DNA of 64,000 nucleotides, taken from NCBI RefSeq assembly GCF_050859025.1, contig NZ_CP138200.1, positions 2,666,001 to 2,730,000 on the forward strand, in the 5' to 3' direction. This DNA comes from Wukongibacter sp050859025. GTDB taxonomy: Bacteria; Bacillota; Clostridia; Peptostreptococcales; Caminicellaceae. A model generated the notes under the pieces. That model worked only from the letters and a program-made list of their open reading frames with translations, ran no database searches and was not told the origin of the DNA. Shown here piece by piece: positions 25,607 to 36,700 of the stretch. Position 1 is the first letter of the stretch. Every line of letters begins with the position of its first letter. The position numbers and the translations under genes were made by a program.

Positions 25607-26884
25607 ATGAAAAAAATTGCTCTATTGTTTCCCGGACAGGGATCACAATATATTGGGATGGGAAAATCGTTATACGAAGAATATGATATTGCAAAGGAGA
25701 CCTTTGAAGAGGCAAATAGTGTTCTCGGTTATGACTTAAAGAATATATGCTTTAAGGGCAGCCTAAGTGAATTGAATGAAGCGGAGAATATGCTTACAGC
25801 CATATTGACAACTAGTGTAGCAGCCTATAGGGTATTCATGCAGGAAATTGGAGTGGAACCTAGATTTATGGCTGGACATAGTTTAGGGGAATATTCTGCT
25901 CTGACTTGTAGTGGAGCTATTGAATTTAAGGATGCCCTAAAGATTGTCAGGCTGAGAAGCATTTTAGCAAAAGAGGCTGCTTTGAAGGAAAATGGAACAA
26001 TGACAATTGTTGAAAATGTAAACAAAAAAATAGTTGAGGAAGCTTGCTTAGGTGCAAGCAGCTATAATGAGCTAGTAAATATTTCTTGTTACAATTCAGA
26101 AAATCAATATGCAATATCGGGAACTCAAAATGCAGTTATGAAGGCGGAGGATCTACTTTTAGAAGAGGATGCAAATATTACTCCTCTTATCATGGGAATA
26201 CCCTTCCATAGTCCTTTAATGGAAAATGCTAGGGTGCAATTAGAGAGAGAACTAAATAATTATAAACTTAAGCCCTTTAAATATCCAGTAATTTCAAATG
26301 TTACAGCTCTTCCATATAAATCTGAAGATGAAATAGTTGATAAGCTTTCATTACAGCTTGTAAAGCCAGTTCAGTGGAGAAATACATTGAATTACCTTGA
26401 GCAAGAGGGTATAGATTTTGCAATAGAAATAGGACCACAAAGCATATTAAAAAATCTTGTAAGGGATGAAGAGCTATATTTTGATATATACTCCTTTAAT
26501 CAAAAGAGTGACCACCAAGTATTATTACAATTATTAAATGCAGATAAGCCATTAAAAGAAATTACAGTAATTACTAAATGTTTAGCTATGGCTGTAGCTA
26601 CAAGAAATCGAAATTGGAACAATTCAGAATATGAAGAAGGTGTTTTAAAACCCTGTAGAAAGATTAAAGAAATACAAGAAAGGCTGGATGAGCAGAACAA
26701 GGCACCTGAGATTCAAGATATGAAAATGGCTTTGGATATGCTTTATACTATTTTCAATACAAAGAAAGTACCTAAGGAAGAACAAATTAGAAGATTTAAC
26801 AGAATTCTTAAGGAGACGAGAACAAAAAATATTTTTGATGATTTTCTTGAGGGGAGATATAGTCAAAGTGAAAAAATTGGTTGA
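25607..26884 (+). CDS. Trans-acting acyltransferase 1 (divergent)
   Basis: A 425-residue discrete AT with LFPGQGSQY, nucleophile motif GHSLGEYSA (S92) and catalytic H201 in PFHSP. None of the PKS proteins here has an embedded AT, so malonyl units must be loaded in trans. Compared with the second AT (61019), several conserved positions differ: the TQPA segment reads MLTA, the RG..MQ segment reads RS..AK, and GAMAA reads GTMTI. It may therefore be a proofreading hydrolase or select another extender unit. About 110 C-terminal residues (starting VITKCLAMAV) form an extension shared with the other AT. The ATG has AAGAGGTG upstream. It overlaps the following PKS gene. Confidence 0.85.
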   Translation: MKKIALLFPGQGSQYIGMGKSLYEEYDIAKETFEEANSVLGYDLKNICFKGSLSELNEAENMLTAILTTSVAAYRVFMQEIGVEPRFMAGHSLGEYSALTCSGAIEFKDALKIVRLRSILAKEAALKENGTMTIVENVNKKIVEEACLGASSYNELVNISCYNSENQYAISGTQNAVMKAEDLLLEEDANITPLIMGIPFHSPLMENARVQLERELNNYKLKPFKYPVISNVTALPYKSEDEIVDKLSLQLVKPVQWRNTLNYLEQEGIDFAIEIGPQSILKNLVRDEELYFDIYSFNQKSDHQVLLQLLNADKPLKEITVITKCLAMAVATRNRNWNNSEYEEGVLKPCRKIKEIQERLDEQNKAPEIQDMKMALDMLYTIFNTKKVPKEEQIRRFNRILKETRTKNIFDDFLEGRYSQSEKIG

Positions 26885-29800
26885 TTTTGATCTTGAACAA
26901 TTGGATGAAATTAAGGATGAAGATATACTCGATGTTGAGAAAATATCTAGAAATGACATAGCTATTATAGGAATGTCTATTAGGTTTCCAAAGGCCGACG
27001 ATGTAGATACTTTTTGGAAAAACGTTGAAAATGGTGTTGACTGTATTAGAGAGCTATCCCATCATAGATTGATAGATATTAAGGATTATATGAACTATTT
27101 GAATAGAGATATAGATGATAAGGATTTTGAGGAAGCTGCATATCTAGACAAAATTGATGAATTTGATTATTCATATTTTCAAATATCTCCTAAAGAAGCT
27201 AGCCTAATGGACATAAACCAAAGGCTATTTTTAGAAACTGCCATAGGTGCAATAGAGGATTCTGGATATGGTGGAGAAAGATTAATGGGAAGCAGGACAG
27301 GAGTTTATGTAGGTTTTGGAGTAGAAAGCCAATATAAGGAACTTATTGAAGATGTGGCTCCAGAGCTTATCTCAATGTCTGTTTCTGGTAACTTAAGTCC
27401 TCTTATAGCAAGTAGAATTTCATATTTTATGAACTTAAAAGGTCCGAGTATGCTGGTAAATACAGCTTGTTCGTCATCACTTGTAGCTCTTCATGCGGCA
27501 TGCCAGAGTATTATTGATGGAGAATGTGATATGGCGATTGCTGGGGGAACTCAGACCTACGTTTTACCAATTAGAAAAGCTAAAATTGGAATTGAAGCCT
27601 CCGACAATAGGGCAAAAACCTTTGATTATGATGCAGATGGCACTGGCGGAGGTGAAGGTGTAGCGGCAGTAATCCTAAAACCTTTAAGTCGGGCAATAAA
27701 TGATGGAGACAATATATACGCTGTAATCAAGGGAAGTGCAGTAAACAATGATGGTAGGTCAAATGGCATTACAGCACCAAATGCAATTGCGCAGGAGGAT
27801 GTGATCTTAAGAGCCTGGGAGAAGGCAAGGATTAATCCTGAAACTATAACATACATAGAAGCACATGGAACAGGGACTAAGCTAGGAGATCCAATAGAGG
27901 TAGATGGGCTGTCAAGGGCATTTAGACGGTTTACAGATAAGAGACAATTTTGTGGGATTGGTTCTGTAAAAACTAATATAGGACATTTGGATAATTCGGC
28001 TGGAATAGCAGGAGTCATAAAAGCAGCACTTATGCTAAAAAATAAAAAAATACCTCCTACATTAAATTTTAGTCGCCCAAATTCTCAAATTTCCTTTGAA
28101 AAATCACCATTATACGTATGTGACGAATTACAAAATTGGGAAACAGATGGATTTCCAAGGCGATGTGGAATTAGCTCCTTTGGCTTGAGTGGGACAAACT
28201 GCCATCTAGTTTTAGAGGAATATAATAGTAATGCAGTAAGAAAACAAGATATTAAGTCTAACAATTATGTTTTATTAATGTCTTCTAAAAATAAATCATC
28301 ACTAATGAATATGATTAAGGCCTATAAAGCATTATTAAAGAAAAAAGAAGAAGTCAATCTTGGAGATCTTTGTTTTACTGCTAATACTGGGAGAGGTCAT
28401 TACAATTATAGATTGGCAATTATCTTTAAAAATAAAAATGATCTAATTAATACATTTGAATATATTGAAGAAGGTTCCATTGAAAATATTGAATTTGAGA
28501 ATGTTTTTTACAATATGCATAAAGTTGTTGCTAAAGAAGAAAACAAACATGAGCCTAATGACATATCAGAAATGGAGAAGAAAGAAATATCAAAAATGGC
28601 TAATCAAAGGCTGGAAGAATATATTATCTCCAAGGAGGAAAAATTTGAGGCTTTGGTACATTTATGTAATGAATATGTAAGAGGTGGAGATGTAGAGTGG
28701 AATGAGTTGTACAAAGGAAAATCATATAAAAGGATCAGCATACCTACATATCCCTTTGAAAGAAAGAGATGCTGGGTAGATATACCCAAAAGTTGTGTAA
28801 GGAATCTAACTGATGACAATGATTTTTATACATTGATTGAATGGGAAGAAGAAGAATTAAAGAATACAAAGAGGATTGATCGTCAAGGTACTGTTTTGTT
28901 CTTCAAAGTAAGCGGTGCTAGAGCCGATGAACTGGTTTCAATTTATAGGCAAAATGGACATAGTATTATTGAAGTTGAAGCTGGAAAAGCCTTTGAGAAG
29001 ATTAATGCTCTTAGATTTCTTATAGGAGAGTCTCAAGAAGATTATATCAAGCTGCTTGAGGAGATCAATTTAAATGAAATAACAGAAATTGTACATGCTA
29101 TGACTATTTCTGATGTTGAAGAAATAAGAGGGATAAGTCAGCTAAAAGAAACCCAGAGTAAAGGAGTATGCAGCCTATTTTATCTTACAAGAGCACTTAT
29201 AGATTATGAATTAGAAAAATATCCAAATATAACTTTGATTACGGAATATATGAATGAAGTTTCTTCTAAGGAAAAAATAATTAGACCTGAGAATGCTATG
29301 CTTTCTGGTTTGATAAAAGCAATAAATTGGGAGTATCCATATTTTAACGTAAAGCTAATCGATATAGACGAGAAATCTGAAACGGAAGCTGTCTTTAAAG
29401 AAATAGGTACTGATACAAAAGAGCTACAGGTTGCTTATCGTGAGAATAAAAGATATGTAGAAGTTGTTAAGGAAGGGTATGCTTTAGAGGCTAATCAGGA
29501 TTCAGTTGAAGTAAAGAAAAATGGTGTCTATGTGATTACGGGTGGTGTAGGAAGAATAGGACTTGAAATAGGTAAATATCTTGCTTCACAGAATAGAATT
29601 AAGCTTGCGTTAATTAATCGAAGTGAAATACCTGATTGCTCTCAATGGAATGAAATTATTGAAAAGAGTGAAGATGAAATACTTAAAAGTAAAATTAAAG
29701 AAATTATAGATATAAAAAGCACAGGAGCCTCAGTTCATTTATATAGTGGAGATGTATCAGTAGAGAATCAGATGCAAGCTGTATTTTCCAAGATAAGAAA

Positions 29801-30758
29801 TGACTTTGGAGGAATAGATGGTGTTATTCACTGTGCTGGAGTCGGTGTAGGTATGGAAGGAAATATCTTGGGAGATGAAAAAGAGGATATATTTAAGGCT
29901 GTTCTAAGACCAAAGGTAGAAGGTACATGGGTAATAGACAATATTACTAGACAGGATAAGCTTGACTTTTTCATCATGTGTTCATCGGTAATAACTATGA
30001 TTGGTGGAGTAGGGAGCGGATGTTATATAGCAGCAAATGCTTACTTGGACTCATATGCTAGTTATAGAAGTGCCTTAGGATATAAAACTACAACTATTAA
30101 TTGGCCGGCATGGGACAAATACGGACTTATACAAAGTGCTAATATTATTGAAAGCAAGCAGTTAGTAAAGGCTATATCACCCCAAAATGCCATATTAGCC
30201 TTCGAAAAAATATTAAATACACCATTGAGAAGGGTAGTTGTTGGACAACTGAATTATGAAGGTGAATTATTTGAAATGCATGAATATCTGCCATTTAAGC
30301 TGTCTGATGAAATAAAAGAAAAAATAGAAAAAACAAGAGACCATAATAAAAAGTCAAATACAGGTACTAAACCTATCAAATTAAGGGGTAAGGATACCCA
30401 AGAGTATAGTCGAATTGAAGAGCAGATAGCCATGATTTGGCAAGAGGTCTTGGGCTTTGAAGAATTATCAATTCATGACAACTTCTTTGAAATAGGTGGA
30501 GACTCGATAATGACAACCAAAGTACATTCTCTAATGAAAGATCGGCTTGAAGAAGATATTAAGGTCGTAGATTTATTTGCATATCCTACAATAGCAACGT
30601 TGGCTGAATATTTGCTTTCAAAATATGATTCTAGTCAGAAAACGTTCTGTGAAAAAGAAGAAGAAACCTTAGATATTATAAACCTATTGGACAATATGGA
30701 AAAGGGGAGTATTTCATTAGAAGATGCAATGAATACATACATTTTGATGGAGGAATAA
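26868..30758 (+). CDS. Trans-AT PKS module KS-KR-ACP
   Basis: A 1296-residue PKS. The KS spans about 20-450 with catalytic C201 (NTACSSS, the usual Asp being Asn), EAHGTGT and NIGH histidines. A post-KS linker ends in the YPFERKRCW motif. A KR runs from about 885 to 1150, with TGGVGRIG and catalytic Y1053 in CYIAANAYLD. The ACP is about 1180-1250 (GGDSI, S1213). No AT is present. The module adds one C2 unit to the Ser carboxyl and reduces the beta-keto to hydroxyl. A C-terminal helix (LLDNMEKGSISLEDAM) looks like a docking helix pairing with the next protein's N-terminus. GTG 26868 is preferred (GAGGGGAG at 26849), overlapping the AT gene by 17 bases; ATG 26835 is an alternative. Confidence 0.9.
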   Translation: MKKLVDFDLEQLDEIKDEDILDVEKISRNDIAIIGMSIRFPKADDVDTFWKNVENGVDCIRELSHHRLIDIKDYMNYLNRDIDDKDFEEAAYLDKIDEFDYSYFQISPKEASLMDINQRLFLETAIGAIEDSGYGGERLMGSRTGVYVGFGVESQYKELIEDVAPELISMSVSGNLSPLIASRISYFMNLKGPSMLVNTACSSSLVALHAACQSIIDGECDMAIAGGTQTYVLPIRKAKIGIEASDNRAKTFDYDADGTGGGEGVAAVILKPLSRAINDGDNIYAVIKGSAVNNDGRSNGITAPNAIAQEDVILRAWEKARINPETITYIEAHGTGTKLGDPIEVDGLSRAFRRFTDKRQFCGIGSVKTNIGHLDNSAGIAGVIKAALMLKNKKIPPTLNFSRPNSQISFEKSPLYVCDELQNWETDGFPRRCGISSFGLSGTNCHLVLEEYNSNAVRKQDIKSNNYVLLMSSKNKSSLMNMIKAYKALLKKKEEVNLGDLCFTANTGRGHYNYRLAIIFKNKNDLINTFEYIEEGSIENIEFENVFYNMHKVVAKEENKHEPNDISEMEKKEISKMANQRLEEYIISKEEKFEALVHLCNEYVRGGDVEWNELYKGKSYKRISIPTYPFERKRCWVDIPKSCVRNLTDDNDFYTLIEWEEEELKNTKRIDRQGTVLFFKVSGARADELVSIYRQNGHSIIEVEAGKAFEKINALRFLIGESQEDYIKLLEEINLNEITEIVHAMTISDVEEIRGISQLKETQSKGVCSLFYLTRALIDYELEKYPNITLITEYMNEVSSKEKIIRPENAMLSGLIKAINWEYPYFNVKLIDIDEKSETEAVFKEIGTDTKELQVAYRENKRYVEVVKEGYALEANQDSVEVKKNGVYVITGGVGRIGLEIGKYLASQNRIKLALINRSEIPDCSQWNEIIEKSEDEILKSKIKEIIDIKSTGASVHLYSGDVSVENQMQAVFSKIRNDFGGIDGVIHCAGVGVGMEGNILGDEKEDIFKAVLRPKVEGTWVIDNITRQDKLDFFIMCSSVITMIGGVGSGCYIAANAYLDSYASYRSALGYKTTTINWPAWDKYGLIQSANIIESKQLVKAISPQNAILAFEKILNTPLRRVVVGQLNYEGELFEMHEYLPFKLSDEIKEKIEKTRDHNKKSNTGTKPIKLRGKDTQEYSRIEEQIAMIWQEVLGFEELSIHDNFFEIGGDSIMTTKVHSLMKDRLEEDIKVVDLFAYPTIATLAEYLLSKYDSSQKTFCEKEEETLDIINLLDNMEKGSISLEDAMNTYILMEE

Positions 30759-30759
30759 G

Positions 30760-33700
30760 ATGAACAATAATAATCTCGTTGAAATAATATTCAAAAGTAT
30801 AATTTCAGGGAAAATAGAGAAAGAAACAGGTGCTAAGCTTCTTAAAGAATTAAAGAACAATAGTAGTGATGATGATATAGCCATTATCGGTATAGGTTTA
30901 AATCTTCCTATGGCAAAGGATACTCATGAGTTTTGGCAAAATATGAGAAACGGTATAGATAGTATTAGGGATTTTCCATTAAATAGAAGGAATGATATTG
31001 ATAAGTATCTTGATTATATAGATTACTACAAGGAAAAACGTAATTATTCTACAGGTGCCTACCTAGAGGAAATAGATAAGTTTGATTATAGCTTTTTCCG
31101 ATTGTCACCCAAGGAAGCGAGCCTTATGAGTCCTAATCAAAGACTCTTTCTTGAAACTGCATGGAATACTATTGAAGATGCGGGATATACCAAGGAGAAG
31201 ATGGCTGGAACTAAAACTGGTATATATATTGGCTTTAGTGGCGATGAGCTATTTGATTATAAGAAGCTAATTATGGATGTTGAACCCGATGAGCTTTCCG
31301 CAGCCTTACCTGGGAATCTTTCTTCAATAATTGCAGGAAGAATTGCTTATTTCCTTGATTTAAAGGGTCCAAGCATGCTTATAGATACCGCTTGTTCTTC
31401 TTCCTTGGTATCGGTTCATATGGCATGCCAAAGTCTTAGAACAAAGGAATGTGAAATGGCAATAGCTGGGGGAGTAAGAATCAATCTACTAAAGATTAAA
31501 GGAGACATTGATATTGGTATTCAAGCTAGTGATGGTAAGACAAGGTCTTTTGATGACAATTCCGAAGGAACTGGTTGTGGAGAAGGGGTTGCTGCTGTCC
31601 TTTTAAAGCCTCTAAAAAAAGCTATTATGGATAAAGATAATATTTACGCAGTAATAAAAGCAAGCTCCGTTAATCAGGATGGTAATTCTATAGGTGTTAC
31701 AGCACCAAATGTCATTGCACAGGAAAATGTCATTTCTTCTGCATGGGAAAAAGCAAAAATAAATCCCGAAACAATATCATACATTGAGGCGCATGGTACT
31801 GGAACAAATCTTGGAGATCCCATTGAAATAGAAGGGATTAATAGAGCTTTTTCTAGATATACAAATAAAAAGCAATTTTGTGCTGTAGGGTCAGTAAAGA
31901 CTAATATAGGACATCTTGACCAAGCATCAGGTATTGTTGGACTAATAAAAGCAGCATTGGCCTTGAAGAATAAAGAATTGCCACCAATGCTTCATTTTAA
32001 TAGGCCAAATAGAAAGATTGACTTTGAAAATTCACCACTCTATATTTGTGATGAGCTTGTTAAGTGGGAGCCAGAGCATGGTATTAGGAGATGTGGAGTT
32101 AGTAGCTTTGGAATCAGTGGAACAAACTGTCACATTATTTTAGAAGAAATGATGGATGAAAATACTTCAGCGGCCGAGGATGTTGAATCTCAGAAAATAT
32201 TTACCTTGTCCGCAAAGAGTAAGAATTCTTTGAAGCAGCTAGTTGCTAGATATAAGCTTTACATTGAAAGAGAAGAGGAATTTGATATTAGAGATTTATG
32301 TTATACATCTAATACGGGAAGGAACTTTTATAGATATAGATTAGCATTGCTTGTAAGGGACCATCATGATTTTATGCAAAAAATCAATAGACTTAGAGAT
32401 TTAGAAGTTGATGAATATAGCAGGGAAAGCGAAGAAATTTTCTACGACGAATTTAAGATTGTCGCAGCTCATAAAGAGAATAAACAAGCCTTTGAGGTGA
32501 CTAGAGAAGAACAGCAAAGATTAACCACATGTGCAAATGAGATTTTAGAGGCTAGGAAAGATCGTAGTTTATTAAGTAAGAGACAATTTAAGGAGCTATG
32601 CCGACTATTTGTAAAGGGTGGAAAAGTTTCATGGGATAGGTTATATCAAGGTGAAAACAGGAAAAAAATTAGCCTTCCAGCTTACCAATTTGAAAATAAA
32701 CGATGCTGGATTGATGTTCCGAAGCTAGCTGAGGAAATAGATCAAGTAGAGAGCCCTCTCAATGTAAGAAGCTGGGAGTTAAAAGCTATAAAGGAACAGA
32801 ACAAGACTCTAGGAAAAGCATCAGTCCTAATTTTTAAGGATAAGCTAGGGAAGGGTAATGAAGTTAAGAATAGGCTAAGTAGAGAGAATATTGATGTTTT
32901 TGAAGTAAGCATAGATAAAAAATTTGAAAGAATCAGCGAGTATGAATATAGGATTAGTAATAATTTAGAGGACTATAAATATCTATTTGAGGAGCTGAAA
33001 GAAAAAGGGATAACTCATATCCTACATATGTGGACTTTAGAAAGTCATAAACAAGTTGATAGCATACAGAAGCTAGATGAAAGCCTCCGATTAGGAATAT
33101 ATAGTCTTTTCTATATGACCCAAGCCATAAATGAGGCTGGCATTGATGAAGATATTCAGATTATATTGATTTCGCAAAATGTTGATAGAGTAACAAACAA
33201 AGAAAGTATAATTCAACCTGAAAATGCACCTTTATTTGGGCTTGGCAAAGTAATTAGATGGGAACATCCTAATCTCAAAATCAGAACAATTGATTTTGAT
33301 GAGGATTGTGGAATAGAACATATAATTTCAGAGATGAGCTGTATAGAAAATCCAAATTATAGAGTTGCCTATAGAGATGGAAAAAGGTATATAGAAGTCG
33401 TAGAAAAACTAGATATCAAAGGCAAAATGTATAACAAGCTGTCAGTCGAGGAAAATGGAGCATACATTATTACAGGCGGTACAGGTGCTATTGGATTAAA
33501 AATGGCAAAGTATCTTGCACTAAAGGGTGCAAAGCGACTTGCATTAATTAGTCGTTCTAAAATGCCTCCAAGAAATCTTTGGGATGAGATTATTAAAAAT
33601 GGTGAAGATATCAAGTTGTGCCGAAGGATATCCAAAATTAGAGAAATAGAAGCAGAGGGAGCTTTTGTGAATTTTTACAGCGCCGATGTTTCAAGTTTGG

Positions 33701-36700
33701 ATATGATGAGGGATGTTATTGAAGCTATTAGAAATGAGTTTGGCAAGATTAATGGAGTAATTCACGGGGCCGGGTCAGGAGATGGTACCCTTGTAGGAAT
33801 AGAAAGAGAAGAAAGCGTCGAGTCAACTTTAGCACCTAAAATCTATGGAACATGGATAATTGATTACCTAACTAAGGAAGATAAATTGGAATTTTTCATA
33901 ATGTTTTCCTCTGCTATTACTCTAGTTGGAGGACTTGGAGGAGGAAGCTATACTGCTGCCAATGCATATTTAAACTCCTTTGGCGCATTAAGAAATACAA
34001 GAGGAGATAAAGCACTTTCTATTAACTGGCCTGTATGGTATGAAACAGGGCTCTCAGAAGGGGTAGACAGCCATGAAGAAAAACAATTATTTAAGATAAT
34101 AAGCCCAGAGAAGGCTATGGATAGCTTTGATAAAGTGATTAATTCTAAAATTGAAAATGAGATCATAATAGGTGAAGTCAATTATGATAGTTCATTGTTC
34201 GATTTTGAGGATGAATTACCCTTCAATTTATCAGAAGGAATAAAATCAAAGATAGTTAGAAAGAAAGATTCAAAGAATAGAAAGAAAAAAATATCCAGAA
34301 GAAAGTTACACAGTACAAAAACCACTGGGAAAGAAGAAGCTTATACAGAATGTGAAATAAAGCTGGCAGATATATGGGGAGAGGTTCTTGGACTAGATGA
34401 AATAAATGTATATGATAATTTTTATGAGCTAGGAGGCGATTCGCTGATAGCCACAAGGATTATAAATCTCATAAACCGACGTATGAATATTGCTTTAGAA
34501 ATTCAGGATTTCTTTAAATTCCTTAATATTTGCGACTTGGGAAAATGCTTGGAAGAGAAGTATTTAAGTGGTAAAGAAGTTGTTAGTATCTATGCTAACA
34601 TACCTAGAGTAGAGGATAAAGAACATTATATACTTTCATCAGCTCAAAAGAGAATATTTGTATTAAGTCAAATGGAAAAAGATGCCATTCATTACAATGA
34701 ACCTGCAGTTATGAAGATTAAAGGGAGATTAGATAGAGAAAAATTTGAATATGCTATTTCAAAGCTTATAGAAAGGCACGAGGCATTAAGAACCTCCTTT
34801 CAAATGATAGATGGTGAACCAGTTCAAAGGGTAGCAAAAGATTTAAAGCTTGATATAAACTATATTGATAGTAATAAAGAGGATTTAGAGGGCCTAATTC
34901 ATAGCTTTATAAAGCCTTTTGACTTATCGAAAGCTCCTTTGATGAGGGTAAGTCTAGTGACCTTGCTGCATGATGAGTATTTTTTAATTTTCGATATGCA
35001 TCATATAATTTGCGATGGTACCTCAATGCATATATTACTTCAGGACTTTATTAGCTTATATGAGGGAAGGATGTTACAGGAGCTAAGAATACAATATAAG
35101 GATTTTGCCCTTTGGCAAGAAGGTATTTTGAATGGAGAATTGATAAAAAAGCAAGAGGATTATTGGATGAACATATTCCAGGGCAATATACCACACATGG
35201 ATTTAGCAACTGATTATCCTAGACCAGTAGAGCAAAGCTTTGAAGGAGATAATGTAAAACTTGTTATTGATGCAGCTCTATCTAAAAAAATAAATAAGCT
35301 GGCATCAGAAAATGGAGCTACATTATATATGACTCTACTGGCAGCTTTTAATGTTCTTTTGTCAAAATATACAAACAATGAAGATATAGTAATCGGGTCA
35401 CCGATTGAGGGTAGGCATAATGCGGATTTAAGTAATATTATGGGAATTTTTATAAACACTCTTGCCATGCGAAATAAACCTAAAAGTGATAAGACCTTTA
35501 AGGAATTTTTAAATGAGGTCAAGGAAAATGCACTAAAGGCTTATGAAAATCAAGATTTTCAGTTTGAAAAGCTTATTGAAAAACTTGCTATAGATAGAGA
35601 CTTAAGTAGAAATCCAATGTTTGATGTTATGTTTGCTCTGCACTACTATTCAAAAGATAGAAGTATAGAGGTAGGGGATATGGAGTTTAGCCCAGTTGAA
35701 TTTGAAAATAAGGTATCGAAATTTGATTTAAGCCTTATAGCAGTAGAAAATGATGGACAGATATATCTTGAATTTCAATATTGTACAAGTCTTTTTAGAC
35801 ATCAAACAATAGAAAATATGACAGTGTATTTTGAGACTCTTTTGAGAGAAATATCAAAGGATGCGGCTAGAAAGATTAAGGATTTGAAAATCATTTCTGA
35901 AAGTGAAAAGAAAAAGCTGTTGATTGATTTCAATGCCACAGAAAAGAAATATATTAATGATAAAACTATCTGCCAGATGTTCGAAGAACAGGCTGCTAAA
36001 AAACCTCAAAACATAGCTCTGATTTTGGAGGATGATAAGTGTTCTTATATAGAATTGAACAATAGAGCAAATCAAATTGCGAAAGTACTTAGGAATAAAG
36101 GAGTTGGACCGGGAACGATAGTAGGTATAATGGCTGAAAGATCAATAGAGATGATGTTTGGTATTTTTGGAATAATGAAGGCCGGTGCGGCATATCTGCC
36201 TATAGACCCCCATTACCCTGAACAGAGAAAGAAATATATATTTGAAGATAGTGGAATCAATATACTGCTAACGCAAAAGAGATTCATGGAGGATGTAGAG
36301 TATAGTATAGAAACTTTAGATTTAGAGGATAAAAATTTATACATAGATGACGTAGAAAACCCTCAATATATGAATAGGATGGAAGATGCAGCCTATGTAA
36401 TCTATACGTCGGGTTCAACTGGAAAGCCAAAGGGTGTAATTATAGAGCATAGGGCCTTAGCAAATAGAATAAACTGGATGCAAAAAGAATATATGCTAAT
36501 GGAAACCGATGTTATTTTGCAGAAGACGCCAATAACCTTTGATGTGTCTGTTTGGGAGCTTTTCTGGTGGTCTACTCAAGGTGCCGCCTTGACAATGCTT
36601 GCTCCGGGAGGAGAAAAGGAACCCCAGAAGATAATTGATGCAGTTCATGGCAGCAAGGTAACAGTTATGCATTTTGTGCCTTCGATGCTAAACATTTTCT

